Shown here piece by piece: positions 30,878 through 39,654 of a DNA stretch of 46,896 nucleotides. This stretch comes from Blastochloris sp. Its GTDB lineage: Bacteria; Verrucomicrobiota; Verrucomicrobiia; Methylacidiphilales; JAAUTS01. The position numbers were made by a program, and so were the translations under genes. Each line of letters starts with the position of its first letter. Positions within the stretch are counted from its first letter, which is position 1. The stretch lies in contig JAAUTS010000005.1 in assembly GCA_012031345.1 (NCBI GenBank), positions 1 through 46,896 on the forward strand, given 5' to 3'. The notes beneath the pieces were generated by a model. It ran no database searches, was not told the DNA's origin, and worked only from the letters and a program-made list of their open reading frames with translations.

Positions 30878-30942
30878 TAGAACCTGAAGCGGAGGGGTGG
30901 GATTCCAGGATTGTGCTGGAATATCGTTCCCGAGGGGTTCTA
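30878..30942. repeat. Nested inverted repeats downstream of rsmE
   Basis: Outer arms TAGAACC (30878-30884) and GGTTCTA (30936-30942) enclose inner arms ATTCCAG (30902-30908) and CTGGAAT (30916-30922) around a 7-base loop. Either transcript strand could fold into this shape. There is no T run next to it, so it is not a typical intrinsic terminator. Confidence 0.5.
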
Positions 30943-30953
30943 CGGAAGTGAGC

Positions 30954-31696
30954 TTAAATCGATTGAAGCTCGTAGAGGAGGCAACTGGTGAGGAAGAGGG
31001 TGGCGGTCTCAGTGCGGAGGATGTTGGGACCCAGGCTGACGGGCAGGTAACCCGCACTGCGGGCTTGCCCGATTTCGGCGGGGGTGAAGTCGCCTTCCGG
31101 GCCGACGAGGTAGATGACTTCGCTGAGGGAGGGGTTGGCGAGGCGGGCTTCCTGGAGAGTTTGGCGGAGGGGCTTGGCCTCGGGTTGAAGGGAGGCGATG
31201 AGTTTGAGCGCGGGGGATTTGCGATAGTTTTCCAAAAAGTCGCCCAACTTCAGCACAGGTTCGACCTGGGGCAGGACATTTTGGCCGCACTGCTTGCAGG
31301 CTTCCATGACAATTTGTTGCCACTTTTGTTGTTTGGAATCGCCCCGTTCCTCGTCGAGTTGAACCACACTGCGATCGGAAAGGATAGGGGCCACGCGGTG
31401 GACGCCGAGTTCGGTGGATTTTTGTAGAATAAGGTCCATGGCTTTACCCTTGGGCAGGGCCTGACCGAGGGTGAGACGGAAGGGGCGGCTGGGGGCGCGA
31501 TGGCGGGTGAGGATCTTGAAGCTGAGAGCGTTGCGTTCGGTGGTGGAGACCAAGGCCTTGCTTCGGTGCCTTGGCCGTCGAAGAGGCTGATGTGATCGCC
31601 TTGTTTCAGGCGCAGGACCTGGAGGGCGTGGTGGGATTCCTCCGGGCTGAGGGTGGGTTCATCAAGGTTGGGGCAGAAGAATCGTGGGAGGGCCAT
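30954..31696 (-). CDS. rsmE: 16S rRNA (uracil-1498-N3)-methyltransferase RsmE, frameshifted
   Basis: SPOUT-class methyltransferase acting on 16S rRNA. The N-terminal PUA-like part is MALPRFFCPNLDEPTLSPEE with HHALQVLRLKQGDHISLFDG; the C-terminal SPOUT domain shows LILQKSTELGVHRVAPILSD, KWQQIVMEACKQCGQ, IYLVGPEGDFTPAEI and LGPNILRTETA, the knotted cofactor site. One base is missing near 31556-31563; adding it joins GTEA to KALVSTTERNA. The repaired length is 247 residues. It follows dnaJ by about 29 bases, and dnaJ-rsmE (and grpE) linkage is also common in other bacteria. Confidence 0.92.
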
Positions 31697-31725
31697 GGGT
31701 GGAGAGTGATGGAGGGTGGATCAGA

Positions 31726-32885
31726 TCAATTGAAAAATGCCTTGGCTTTTTCGAAGAAGGATTGCGATTCAGGATGGGTATCGTCGTTACACAAATCAGC
31801 GAACTCCTGAAGCTTCTTTTTTTGTTCGGCATTGAGGTGGGTGGGGACCTCGACCACGACGCGGATATTAAGATCTCCTGGTTGGGCACCGCGGAGGTCG
31901 GGCACGCCTTTGCCGCGAAGGCGGAAGAGCTTACCGCTTTGAGTTCCAGCGGGGACTTTGATCAGGGCTTTACCTCGAGGGTGGGGACGCTGACATCCCC
32001 GCCCAGGGCGGCTTTGGCGAAGCTGATGGGAACTTCACAATAAAGGTCGGCCTCTTCGCGGACGAAGATGGGGTGTTCTTTGACATGGACGACGATGTAG
32101 AGATCGCCGGGAGGGCCGCCGCGGCTGCCGGCTTCTCCTTGGCCGGAGGAGCGGAGGCGTGAGCCGGAATCGACTCCGGCAGGGATGCGGATTTTGATTT
32201 TGGAGGTTTTTTCGACGCGACCTTCACCGTGGCATTTGGTGCAGGGTTTTTCGATGATGCTGCCTGTGCCCCGGCAGGTGGGGCAGGTTTGCGCCATGGA
32301 GAAGAAGCCCCGGGAGACGGCGACCTGGCCCGCGCCGCGGCAGGTGCCGCAGGTGCTGACTTTGGAGCCGGCCTGGGCACCGCTGCCCTGGCAGGAGTCG
32401 CATTCTTCAAATTTACGGATGGAGATTTCTTTTTCGCAACCGCGGACGGCTTCTTCCAGGGTGACTTCGAGATCGTAGCGGAGATCGGAGCCGCGACCTT
32501 GGCGGGAGGAGCCGCCCTGGGATCCGAAGGCTTGTTCAAAGATGTCTCCGAAGACGCCGGAGCCACCACCGGAGCCGAAGACTTCCCGGAAGACATCAAA
32601 GGGATCGTGGAAACCGCCACCAGCCGGGCCGGCGCCGGCACCACCTTGTTTGAAAGCGGCGTGACCGTAGCGGTCGTAGGCGGCGCGTTTGTCGGGGTCG
32701 CTGATAATTTCGTAAGCGTGTCCGAGTTCTTTGAATTTTTCCTCGGCTTCCTTATCTCCGGGGTTTTTGTCGGGATGAAATTTGATGGCCAGCTTGCGGT
32801 AGGCTTTTTTGATTTCTTCCGGAGATGCGGTTTTGGAGATGCCGAGAACCTCGTAACAATCCCGTGGTGTGCTGCGTGAACTCAT
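31726..32885 (-). CDS. dnaJ: Chaperone protein DnaJ, frameshifted
   Basis: Hsp40 co-chaperone of DnaK. J domain with [20 protein letters not shown] and the HPD tripeptide in KFHPDKNPG; a Gly-rich linker ([18 protein letters not shown]); the zinc-binding region with four CxxCxGxG-type repeats ([35 protein letters not shown]); and the C-terminal substrate domain. One G is missing at 31973-31974: restoring it joins [16 protein letters not shown], continuing with [13 protein letters not shown] to the stop at 31726-31728. The repaired length is 386 residues, normal for DnaJ. It lies between grpE and rsmE. Confidence 0.95.
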
Positions 32886-32914
32886 GGTGCGGTGGAGGTG
32901 GGAGGGGATTGGGA

Positions 32915-33505
32915 TCAGGAGGCGGCGGTTTCGGTCGAATCGGTGGGAGCCTGGGCCACGACGACGATGGCGGGGCGGAGCAGGCGATCACGAAGTTTAT
33001 AACCTTTGCGACGCTGGCTGAGGATGCTGCCTTCCGGGAGGTCGGCGTGGACTTCCTGGGAAACGGCTTCGTGTAGGTTGGGGTCGAAGAGTTGGCCGGT
33101 GGCGTTGATTTCCCGCACGCCGCAATCTTCGAGGAAGCGGCTGATTTGGGATTTGACCATGGACATGCCCTGGGTGATGGCTTTGGCGTCGGTGGCAGTT
33201 TCTGCGGCGAGGAGGCCGAGTTCAAAGTTGTCGATAACGGGCAGGAGTTGCTCCAGCAAAGCTTCGTTGGCGTAACGGATGGCGTCTTCTTTTTCTTTGG
33301 AGATGCGTTTGCGGTAGTTGTCGAAGTCTGCCTGGAGGCGGAGCAGTTTTTCCTGTAATTGCTGGATGAGCTGTGCGGGATCGGGCTGGGGGGCGGGAGC
33401 CTCGGGGGTGCCGGGGTTTGGCTCGGTGTTGATGTTGGGGCCGGTTTCCGCTGCGGGTTCGATTGTCTCGTCGGTGGGATGAGGTGTTGCGTCGTTTGTC
33501 TTCAT
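32915..33505 (-). CDS. grpE: Nucleotide exchange factor GrpE
   Basis: Promotes ADP release from DnaK. It has 196 residues: an acidic, Pro-rich disordered N terminus (about 1-45), the long coiled coil ([20 protein letters not shown] then [20 protein letters not shown]), and the C-terminal beta domain with [19 protein letters not shown] and [20 protein letters not shown], both family signatures. The ATG overlaps the phosphatase stop (ATGA at 33502-33505), so synthesis is coupled to the stress-signalling phosphatase upstream. dnaK is not in the window. Confidence 0.95.
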   Translation of the reverse strand: MKTNDATPHPTDETIEPAAETGPNINTEPNPGTPEAPAPQPDPAQLIQQLQEKLLRLQADFDNYRKRISKEKEDAIRYANEALLEQLLPVIDNFELGLLAAETATDAKAITQGMSMVKSQISRFLEDCGVREINATGQLFDPNLHEAVSQEVHADLPEGSILSQRRKGYKLRDRLLRPAIVVVAQAPTDSTETAAS

Positions 33506-34939
33506 GTTCTCTTTAACGTGACCAAAGTAATATCATCATTTTGCGCTTCTTCTCCCCGGAAACGGGAGACGCGCTCCACCAGATTCTGGATGAGATACGC
33601 GGCTCCGCCGGGAGAACCGGTTTTGAGCGCGAGTTTGATTTGTTCCTTACCGAACTCCTGTCCGTCGGCATCGACGGCTTCGTTGACCCCGTCCGTGTAG
33701 AGGAGGACGGTATCATCTGGTAGGAGCGGAACGATCAAATCGGTGATGACCGTATCGAAGACTTCACCGCTGTCAATGCCCAGGGCGATGCCGGGGGACT
33801 GGAGACTGCGGATGCTGGAGTCGGCGGAGTGGAAGAGGAGAGGGGCGTCGTGGCCGGCTTTGGCCAGGGTGAGGGTGTGGTTTTTATAGTCGAGGATGGG
33901 CGTAGGACATTGGTGATGAACATGTCTTCCCGGATGTCGGGGTAGAGGGTGCGGTTGACCTGGCGGAGGACTTCGGCAGCGGAGCTGCGGTTGTGGGCGG
34001 CATGGCTGAGGACGGTGCGGCACATGGCCATGACGAGGGAGGCGGGGACGCCCTTACCTGAGACGTCGGCGATGGCGAGGCCGAGGCGGTGTTCGTCCAC
34101 GGGAATGAAATCATAGTAGTCGCCACTGACGTGTTGGGCGGGGAGATTCATGGCGGCGATTTCGTAGCCGTCCACGCTGGGGCACTTTTCCGGGAGGAGG
34201 ATGCGCTGGATTTCGCGGGTGGTGTCCAGGTCGCGGTCGAGACGTTGTTTTCCGCGAGTTGATTGAAGACGCGGGCGTTGTGGAGGGAGAAGGAAGCTTG
34301 GTAGGCGATGGAGCGGACGATTTCCAAGTCGTCCGGGTTGAAACTGGCGCCGGAGCGGTTGTTGCTGAGGGCGAGGATGCCGAGTTTTTCCGAACGGTAA
34401 CGCAGGGGCACGGCCAGGAAGCTGCCGACCTGGAGGGCGGGTTCGTGGAAGTTGGGGAAGCGGGGGTCGGAGTGGGCCTGGGGGAGGAGGAGGCCGTCCT
34501 CTGTGTTGAGGGTTTGGGCCAGGATGTTATCCGAGGGGTAGGGGATGGGTTCGCTGCGGAGGACGGTTTCGAGGTATTCCTCGCGGGTGGCGATTTTGCT
34601 TTCGGCCTCGATAGGGAGGGAGACAGGAGGGGGGAAGAGGCCGATGACGGAGGAGACTTCCAGTTGGGTTTGGTTGGGGTTGAGCAGATAAACGATGGCA
34701 CCGCGGGCACCGGTGACGCGGAGGGTGGAGGAGAGAATAATATGGAGGAGCTGGTTTTGATCAATTTCTTCGGAAAAAGCCTCACCGAGATCGTGCAGGA
34801 GATCAAAAACGACCTTTTTTTCCTCCTGCAATTTGGTGAATTGAAGTTTTTGGGCGTCGTTTTCCTTTTTGGACAGGAAGAGTTGCCAGGCGAGATAGGC
34901 CACCAACGCAATCAAGACCGTGGTGATGAAGAGCATCAT
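33502..34939 (-). CDS. RsbU/SpoIIE-type PP2C phosphatase with GAF domain, frameshifted twice
   Basis: A membrane-anchored serine phosphatase of the partner-switching type. Residues 1-20 are one membrane helix (LFITTVLIALVAYLAWQLFL). A coiled segment and a GAF domain (roughly 45-205, with GSFLAVPLRYRSEKLGILAL) follow. The PP2C domain has GYEIAAMNLPAQHVSGDYYD, LAIADVSGKGVPASLVMAM, AGHDAPLLF and LLYTDGVNEAVDADG with NDDITLV, holding the metal-binding aspartates. One A is missing at 34245-34246 (giving NKRLDRDLDTTREIQRILLP) and one base near 33898-33906. The repaired length is 479 residues. It lies 32 bases after the STAS gene, its likely substrate or partner, and overlaps grpE by four bases. Confidence 0.88.
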
Positions 34940-34971
34940 GGAAGCGGGGAGCGTGGGGAAGCTGCCGGGGG

Positions 34972-35493
34972 TCAGGAGCCTTTTTCGGCCTGATTAAGTT
35001 TGTCTTTAAGAAAGGTCATGACGTCCTGGAATTTGGCGGCGTTGGCCGGGTTGACGTCGATCAGAGTCTGGTGGGCGTCGAGCATGGTTTGGGCGGTTTC
35101 GAGTTTATCGGCGGGACCGTTGCTGGTATCGACGGGGGTAAAATCCGCGTTGGAGAGGCTGGGGCTGGAAGCTTCCAGGGGGAGAATGCGGTCAATGCCG
35201 AGGGTTTGCAGGAGTTCAAAGTTGCGGGAGTTGATATTGACGACGCGGGGCAGGGAGAGCTTTTCGCGGCGTCGTTCACTGGCCAGTCCGGCCAGGACAC
35301 CCATGAAGGTGCTGTCCATGTGGATGCATTCCTGCAAGTCCACGGTGAAGTCGTGAATTCCGGCCATGCTGGCCTTTTCCACGTATTTCTTAAGGTGGCG
35401 TGCGTTTTTAAACGAACCCTTACCGACGACACGGACTATCCCCTGTTGCCCTTCCCTGTCGAACCAGGATTGCTGAATCTTCCACAAGGTCAC
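34972..35493 (-). CDS. STAS-domain protein (anti-sigma-factor-antagonist-like)
   Basis: About 173 residues. The STAS fold is visible as IVRVVGKGSFKNARHLKKYV, DFTVDLQECIHMDSTFMGVL with AGLASERRR, and LPRVVNINSRNFELLQTLGI. In the phospho-site motif (usually DSSG) the residues are DST, so Thr occupies the position of the regulated Ser. A C-terminal extension of about 60 residues (from LEASSPSLSNADF) ends in a charged helix, which is longer than usual. The start is uncertain: GTG at 35493 lies in a possible -10 box, and an in-frame TTG at 35487 follows it. It precedes the PP2C phosphatase, its likely partner; no RsbW-type kinase is present in the window. Confidence 0.82.
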   Translation of the reverse strand: MTLWKIQQSWFDREGQQGIVRVVGKGSFKNARHLKKYVEKASMAGIHDFTVDLQECIHMDSTFMGVLAGLASERRREKLSLPRVVNINSRNFELLQTLGIDRILPLEASSPSLSNADFTPVDTSNGPADKLETAQTMLDAHQTLIDVNPANAAKFQDVMTFLKDKLNQAEKGS

Positions 35494-35519
35494 TATAAAA
35501 AAGGATTCAGGCAAGTCAA
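35492..35519 (-). promoter_or_regulatory. Possible promoter for the STAS-phosphatase-grpE-dnaJ unit
   Basis: On the minus strand TTGACT (35519-35514), a 16-base spacer and TATAGT (35497-35492). It would allow stress genes to be transcribed separately from thrB. The -10 overlaps the GTG at 35493, which argues for the TTG start at 35487. Confidence 0.45.
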
Positions 35520-35575
35520 TGAGATCGCCTTGAAAGTGACGCAGGCGATTGTGATGAAAAGGGGTGGTGGAGAGC

Positions 35576-36415
35576 TCAGTCGAGGATACGGACGCCTTGA
35601 TTATCGGGCGCCAGGACGTGGATGATTTCGAGTTCCGGCCCGAAAAAGTCGGTCCAGGCGGAGACGAGAGGCTCGGGGTTGTCCTGACAAATGGCCATGA
35701 GGGTGGAGCCGGAACCGCTGATGAAGGAGCCCAGAGCGCCGTTCTTTTCAGCCAGGGCAAAGGCTTCGAGGCAAGCGGGGATGAGTTGGGCTCGGTAAGG
35801 CTGGTGGAGGCGGTCTCCGAAGCTGCCTTTGAGGAGGGAGTAGTTCCGGGTGGCGAAGGCGGCGACCAGTTGGGAAGAGTTTTGGAGATTGAGGATGGCG
35901 TCGGCCAAGGGAATCTGAGCCGGAAGGACGCTGCGGGCTTTTTTGGTTTCCACCTCGAATTTGGGCACACAGGCGACAAAAAGCAGCCGGGGATCGACCT
36001 CGGTGCGGAACCAACGGTCTGCGGCGCAGGCAGCGAAGCCGCCGAGGGCGGCGGGCACGGCGTTGTCGGGATGACCTTCCAGGGTGATGACCAGGCGGAG
36101 GATGTCCTCTGGGCTGAGGGGATTTTGGTGGAGGTGATTGAGTCCGCTGAGCAGGCCGAGGCGCACGGTGACGCTGCTGCCCAGGCCACGGGAGCGGGGG
36201 ACGGAGCCTGAGATGGAAACATGGAAGGCCTGGGGAGGCAGGCCGGTTTTGAGGTAAAAGTGGGATGCGGCCTCCTCCATGAAGGCGTCCGGCCAGGATT
36301 CTGCGCCGGGGCGGAGTGTGATGCGGTTGTAGAGTTGGAGAGCCAAGCCCAGAACATCGAAGCCGGGGCCGAGGTTGGCGGTGGTGGCGGGGACTTGAAC
36401 GGTGACGGAGTTCAC
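35576..36415 (-). CDS. thrB: Homoserine kinase
   Basis: GHMP-family kinase phosphorylating homoserine in threonine synthesis. The 279-residue protein starts MNSVTVQVPATTANLGPGFD with VLGLAL, the typical N terminus. The ATP-binding GHMP loop is VPRSRGLGSSVTVRLGLLSG (about 75-95). Other motifs: EGHPDNAVPAALGG, FVACVPKFEVETKKARSVLP and the C-terminal GSFISGSGSTLMAI glycine-rich stretch. No other threonine gene lies in the window. It is followed by the STAS gene 82 bases downstream and preceded by tatD by about 50 bases on the same strand. Confidence 0.92.
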   Translation of the reverse strand: MNSVTVQVPATTANLGPGFDVLGLALQLYNRITLRPGAESWPDAFMEEAASHFYLKTGLPPQAFHVSISGSVPRSRGLGSSVTVRLGLLSGLNHLHQNPLSPEDILRLVITLEGHPDNAVPAALGGFAACAADRWFRTEVDPRLLFVACVPKFEVETKKARSVLPAQIPLADAILNLQNSSQLVAAFATRNYSLLKGSFGDRLHQPYRAQLIPACLEAFALAEKNGALGSFISGSGSTLMAICQDNPEPLVSAWTDFFGPELEIIHVLAPDNQGVRILD

Positions 36416-36466
36416 GGGAATGAGAGTAGAGCCGGGGGCGGGGTTTTGACGAGTCCAGGTTTGACT

Positions 36467-37287
36467 TCAGTTTTCGAGGCGAAAGAAGCGATGGCTGGTG
36501 GTCCAGAGTTCGTTTTGGAGAGCGTCGGGGTCGGTTTGACGTTCACGGGCCAGGGCTTGGCCGACGAGGGCGACCTGGGCGGGCTCGCAGCGTTGACCCC
36601 GGTGAGGGACAGGAGCGAGGTAGGGGCAATCGGTTTCGATCATGAAACTCCCCGTGGTGGCAGAGGCGGCGGAAGCCCGAACCAAGGCGGCGTTTTTGAA
36701 GGTGAGGATGCCTGTGAAGGAAATGAGGTGGCCGAGGGCGCGGAGTTCCGCCGCCTGCTCAGGACTGCCGCCGAAGCAGTGGAAGACGGCCTGGAGTCGT
36801 CCAGTGTAGTGCCGGAGGATGGAGAGAGTGTCCTGCCAACTGTCGCGTTGATGAATGATGACATTGAGTTGTTGCCGGCAGGCCAGGTCGAGTTGTTCGC
36901 GGAAAAGTCGGGCTTGGAGGTCTTGAAGATTTTTCCAGCGTTGTTGGTGCTCGGCTTCCGTTTCGGATTCGTCGCGTGCTGGACGGTGATGATAATCCAA
37001 GCCGCATTCACCGATGGCAGCGACTTTGGGGTGAGGCAGGAGTTGAGCCAGAGCGGAGACGGCGTCGGGGGAAGCTTCGGCGGCGTCGCAGGGATGGAGG
37101 CCGATGGCGGCGTAAACCTGGGGATGGTTTCAGCGAGGTGGAGGGCGCGCCGGCTGGATTCGAGGGAGGTGCCGATGGTGATGATTTTGCGAACTCCCGC
37201 CTCTTCGGCCCGGGCCAGAACGGCGGGGAAGTCGTCGGCAAAGGCAGGAAAATCGAGGTGAGCGTGGGTGTCGATCCAACCGATCAT
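36467..37287 (-). CDS. TatD-family metal-dependent DNase, frameshifted
   Basis: Mg-dependent 3'-5' exonuclease-like TIM-barrel hydrolase. The metal motif IDTHAHLDFPAFADDF opens the protein (5-12 region). Then GLHPCDA, AIGECGLDYHH, FREQLDLACRQQLNVIIHQR, VFHCFGGSPEQAAEL and MIETDCPYLAPVPHRGQRC, with the final metal Asp. One C is missing from the run at 37120-37123; restoring it turns TIPRF into TIPQVYAAIGLHPCD. The repaired length is 273 residues. Its ATG overlaps the stop of the preceding membrane-protein gene. Confidence 0.9.
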
Positions 37288-37784
37288 GGGGAGGAAAGGC
37301 CTGAGCCGTGACTTCCCGCCTGGGTGCGTTGTTGGGACCAGGAGTAGAGGGAGACGAGGTGGGAGACTTGGCTGGGATCGGAGTGGGATAGGCCTTCGAG
37401 TCGCAGGAGGTAGAGGTCCAACATGGGAGCTTCCGCGTGGAGGGAGGCTTTGGCGGATTTCAAAAACTGGATGAGTTGGGCGAAGCGTTGGCCGTGTTCG
37501 GCGGACTGCATGTCGGTGCCTTGCAGTTCGAGAATCTGATTTTGGAGGGAGCGGTGGGTTTCCTCATGGTTCATTTCCTGGCGGTAATTAGCCTTGGGTG
37601 AGGAGTTGTTGAGGCGGGACTTGCCAAGTTTGATGAAATAAAAGGGCAGGACACAAAGGCCGCTTAAAATGAGGGCGATGACGAAGGCTGCGCCGTAGAT
37701 GAGGGTGGGAGAGAACTCCGTGGGCATGAGAGTGAGATTGCCTGTAGTTGGGAGCGACATCAAGGAGCATTCATCAAGACGCAT
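37284..37784 (-). CDS. Unknown single-pass membrane protein
   Basis: Up to 166 residues; no family recognised. One membrane segment (LIYGAAFVIALILSGLCVLP, about 29-48) is followed by a basic stretch and a mostly helical, charged cytoplasmic or periplasmic domain (EETHRSLQNQILELQGTDMQ to LDLYLLRLEGLSH). Three in-frame ATG codons are possible starts (37784, 37760, 37727); 37784 precedes the best promoter-like sequence, so 37760 may be more realistic. It overlaps tatD by four bases and is divergent from ridA. Confidence 0.65.
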   Translation of the reverse strand: MRLDECSLMSLPTTGNLTLMPTEFSPTLIYGAAFVIALILSGLCVLPFYFIKLGKSRLNNSSPKANYRQEMNHEETHRSLQNQILELQGTDMQSAEHGQRFAQLIQFLKSAKASLHAEAPMLDLYLLRLEGLSHSDPSQVSHLVSLYSWSQQRTQAGSHGSGLSSP

Positions 37785-37795
37785 TCACTTTGCGC

Positions 37796-37824
37796 TTGGC
37801 AAAGTTTCGCTGGGACTTCTTAGT
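37796..37824 (+). promoter_or_regulatory. ridA promoter, leaderless spacing
   Basis: TTGGCA at 37796-37801, a 17-base spacer, CTTAGT at 37819-37824, and eight bases to the ATG at 37833. The arrangement closely resembles the cyclase promoter (TTGGCA, 17, CTTAAT). Confidence 0.5.
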
Positions 37825-37832
37825 AATGGGTC

Positions 37833-38228
37833 ATGAGCGAGAAAAAAAGTGTGCAAAGTGACCGGGCACCCAAAGCGGTGGGGCCTTACTCCCAAGCGGT
37901 GAGTTTTGGGGATTTGATTTTTACAGCCGGACAAATTCCCCTGGATCCGGCCACGGGGGAATTGATTGAGGGGGGGATTGAAGAGCAGACGCGGCGGGTT
38001 TTGTTGAATCTGCAGGCTTTGTTGGAAGCGGGGGGATCCAGTTTGGGGCAAGTGCTCAAGACCACGGTTTTCCTGACGGATTTGGGCAACTTTGCCGCGA
38101 TGAACAAGGTTTACAGCGAGTTCCTGGGAGATTCCCTTCCCGCGCGTTCCACCATTCAGATTTCGGCTCTGCCCAAGGGGGCGATGGTGGAAATTGAAGC
38201 CGTGGCCGGGCGTCGCGTTGATGCCTGA
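37833..38228 (+). CDS. ridA: RidA-family 2-iminobutanoate/2-iminopropanoate deaminase
   Basis: Hydrolyses reactive imine and enamine intermediates released by PLP enzymes such as threonine dehydratase. The 131-residue protein carries DRAPKAVGPYSQAVSFGDLI, FTAGQIPLDPATGEL, VLKTTVFLTDLGNFAAMNKV and LPARSTIQISALPKGAMVEI, with the key Arg in the PARST motif and the late Glu in VEIEAVA. The 5' end is close to its promoter, and its stop lies just before pyrE, so the two form one unit. Confidence 0.92.
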   Translation: MSEKKSVQSDRAPKAVGPYSQAVSFGDLIFTAGQIPLDPATGELIEGGIEEQTRRVLLNLQALLEAGGSSLGQVLKTTVFLTDLGNFAAMNKVYSEFLGDSLPARSTIQISALPKGAMVEIEAVAGRRVDA

Positions 38229-38244
38229 CTTCAAGCAGATACTC

Positions 38245-38817
38245 ATGACTTCCGAACAACTTCTCCAAAAATTCAAAGACTGCGGTGCTCTGCTGGAGGG
38301 GCACTTCATCCTCCGCTCCGGTTTGCACAGCCGCCAGTTTTTTCAGTGTGCGCATCTACTGCAATATCCGGTGTTGGCCTCGGAAATCAGTGCGGCCTTG
38401 GCGGAAAAGCTGCGGCAACTCAAGGTGGAGGTGGACGTGATTGTTTCGCCCGCCATGGGAGGAATTTTGGTCGGGCATGATTTGGGGCGGCATTTGGAGA
38501 AGAAACATATTTTTGCGGAAAAACATGAGGGCCGACTGGTGATCCGGCGTTTCCCGGTGGAGCCCGGAATGAGATATTTGGTGGCGGAGGATGTGGTGAC
38601 GACGGGCAGTGCGGTCCGGGAAACCTGTGCCCTGGTGGAAGCGGGGGGCGGCAAGGTGGAGGCGGTGGCCTGTTTGGTGGACCGCAGCGGGGAGAAGAAG
38701 CCGGAGTTTGGTGCCCCGTTCCTTTCCCTTTTGGAAATTCGAGTGGAAACTTTTTCTGCAGATCAGGTGCCGGAGGATTTGAAAAACATTCCTGCCTCCA
38801 AGCCCGGCAGCAAATGA
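38245..38817 (+). CDS. pyrE: Orotate phosphoribosyltransferase
   Basis: Attaches ribose 5-phosphate from PRPP to orotate in UMP synthesis. The start ATG at 38245 gives MTSEQLLQKFKDCGALLEGH, matching the family N terminus; an upstream ATG at 38221, overlapping the ridA stop, is the alternative. Motifs: FILRSGLHSRQFFQCA, VIVSPAMGGILVGHDLGR, the catalytic Lys in AEKHEGRLVIRRF and the PRPP loop LVAEDVVTTGSAVRE. Length is 190 residues. It converges with the cupin gene, whose stop lies immediately after. Confidence 0.92.
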   Translation: MTSEQLLQKFKDCGALLEGHFILRSGLHSRQFFQCAHLLQYPVLASEISAALAEKLRQLKVEVDVIVSPAMGGILVGHDLGRHLEKKHIFAEKHEGRLVIRRFPVEPGMRYLVAEDVVTTGSAVRETCALVEAGGGKVEAVACLVDRSGEKKPEFGAPFLSLLEIRVETFSADQVPEDLKNIPASKPGSK

Positions 38818-38818
38818 T

Positions 38819-39208
38819 TCAAGAGCGAGGCCGTCCCAGTAGTGCCGCCAGCGGGCCGGGTGCCTGATCCTTATAAAGACAGGCCACGAAGGTCAACTCC
38901 GCCGGGCCAGGATTGCGGATGGCCAGCATCTCCCCGTTTTTGGCCAGAAGGATGTCGCCGGGATGGAGCAAAGCGCGTTGGCCTTGATCGAGCACTTCGG
39001 CTTGACCGGAGAGGATGAGAAAAAATTCGGCGGTTTTGTCCTGAGTTTTGGGCCCCCAACTGGAGCCGGGAGGGAGGCGGTTGAAGGCCAGAGCCTGGAA
39101 AGGGCATCCATCCTGGGCGGAGAGGAGAAGGCGGGAGTGGGCCAGGCCGTGGCCTTGGCGAATGTTTTCCCCGGACTTTTCCGCAAGTTCATGCAGGCGA
39201 CGGATCAT
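38819..39208 (-). CDS. Cupin-domain protein
   Basis: A 129-residue single-cupin protein. The barrel shows SSWGPKTQDKTAEFFLILSG (motif 1 with AEFF in place of the usual His-rich motif), GQAEVLDQGQRALLHPGDIL (motif 2, with one His) and PAELTFVACLY. Because motif 1 lacks the usual metal-binding histidines, metal binding and enzyme activity are doubtful. It starts 13 bases after the exbD stop, so it is probably in that operon. Confidence 0.75.
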   Translation of the reverse strand: MIRRLHELAEKSGENIRQGHGLAHSRLLLSAQDGCPFQALAFNRLPPGSSWGPKTQDKTAEFFLILSGQAEVLDQGQRALLHPGDILLAKNGEMLAIRNPGPAELTFVACLYKDQAPGPLAALLGRPRS

Positions 39209-39221
39209 CGGGCCGGGGTGT

Positions 39222-39642
39222 TTATTTTTTATCCGGGCTGTCGGTGGTGAAGGCGATGTTCCAGACCTTGGCCGATTTGCAGATATCGATCACGTTGATG
39301 ATGTTTTGATAGGGGGTATTTTTATCACCCCGCAGAATGACGGCTTGATCGGGAAAATCGGCGGTGACTTTGGCCAGGATATCCTGAAGTTCCGGGCCGG
39401 AGAGCACACGGCGATTGACGATGATCTCACCCTTCTGGTTGACGTTGATGAGGATTTCCCCCGGCATACGGGTGGAGGTTTCCGCCTCGCGGGCAGTGGG
39501 CAGGCTGACGCTCAATTCGGCCTCATAACGGGCCACGTTCCAGGTGAGCAGAAAGAAGACGAGCAGGAACATGACGACATCAATGAAGGGGGCCAACTGC
39601 GAGGGGCAGCGGGGCGGAGTCGAGGTGTTTGTTGAGGCGCAT
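39222..39642 (-). CDS. ExbD/TolR-family biopolymer transport protein, frameshifted
   Basis: Small proton-motor partner of ExbB. The ATG at 39642 starts MRLNKHLDSAPLP, a typical ExbD N terminus; a gain of one G in the run at 39602-39605 (plus strand) then shifts into the frame reading SQLAPFIDVVMFLLVFFLLT, the single membrane helix with the key Asp, followed by the periplasmic domain (PGEILINVNQKGEIIVNRRV, VILRGDKNTPYQNIINVIDI). The repaired length is 139 residues. As written the sequence joins this gene in frame to exbB, but that apparent fusion needs two compensating errors and I do not accept it. Confidence 0.85.
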
Positions 39643-39654
39643 GGGCGGGCGGGC

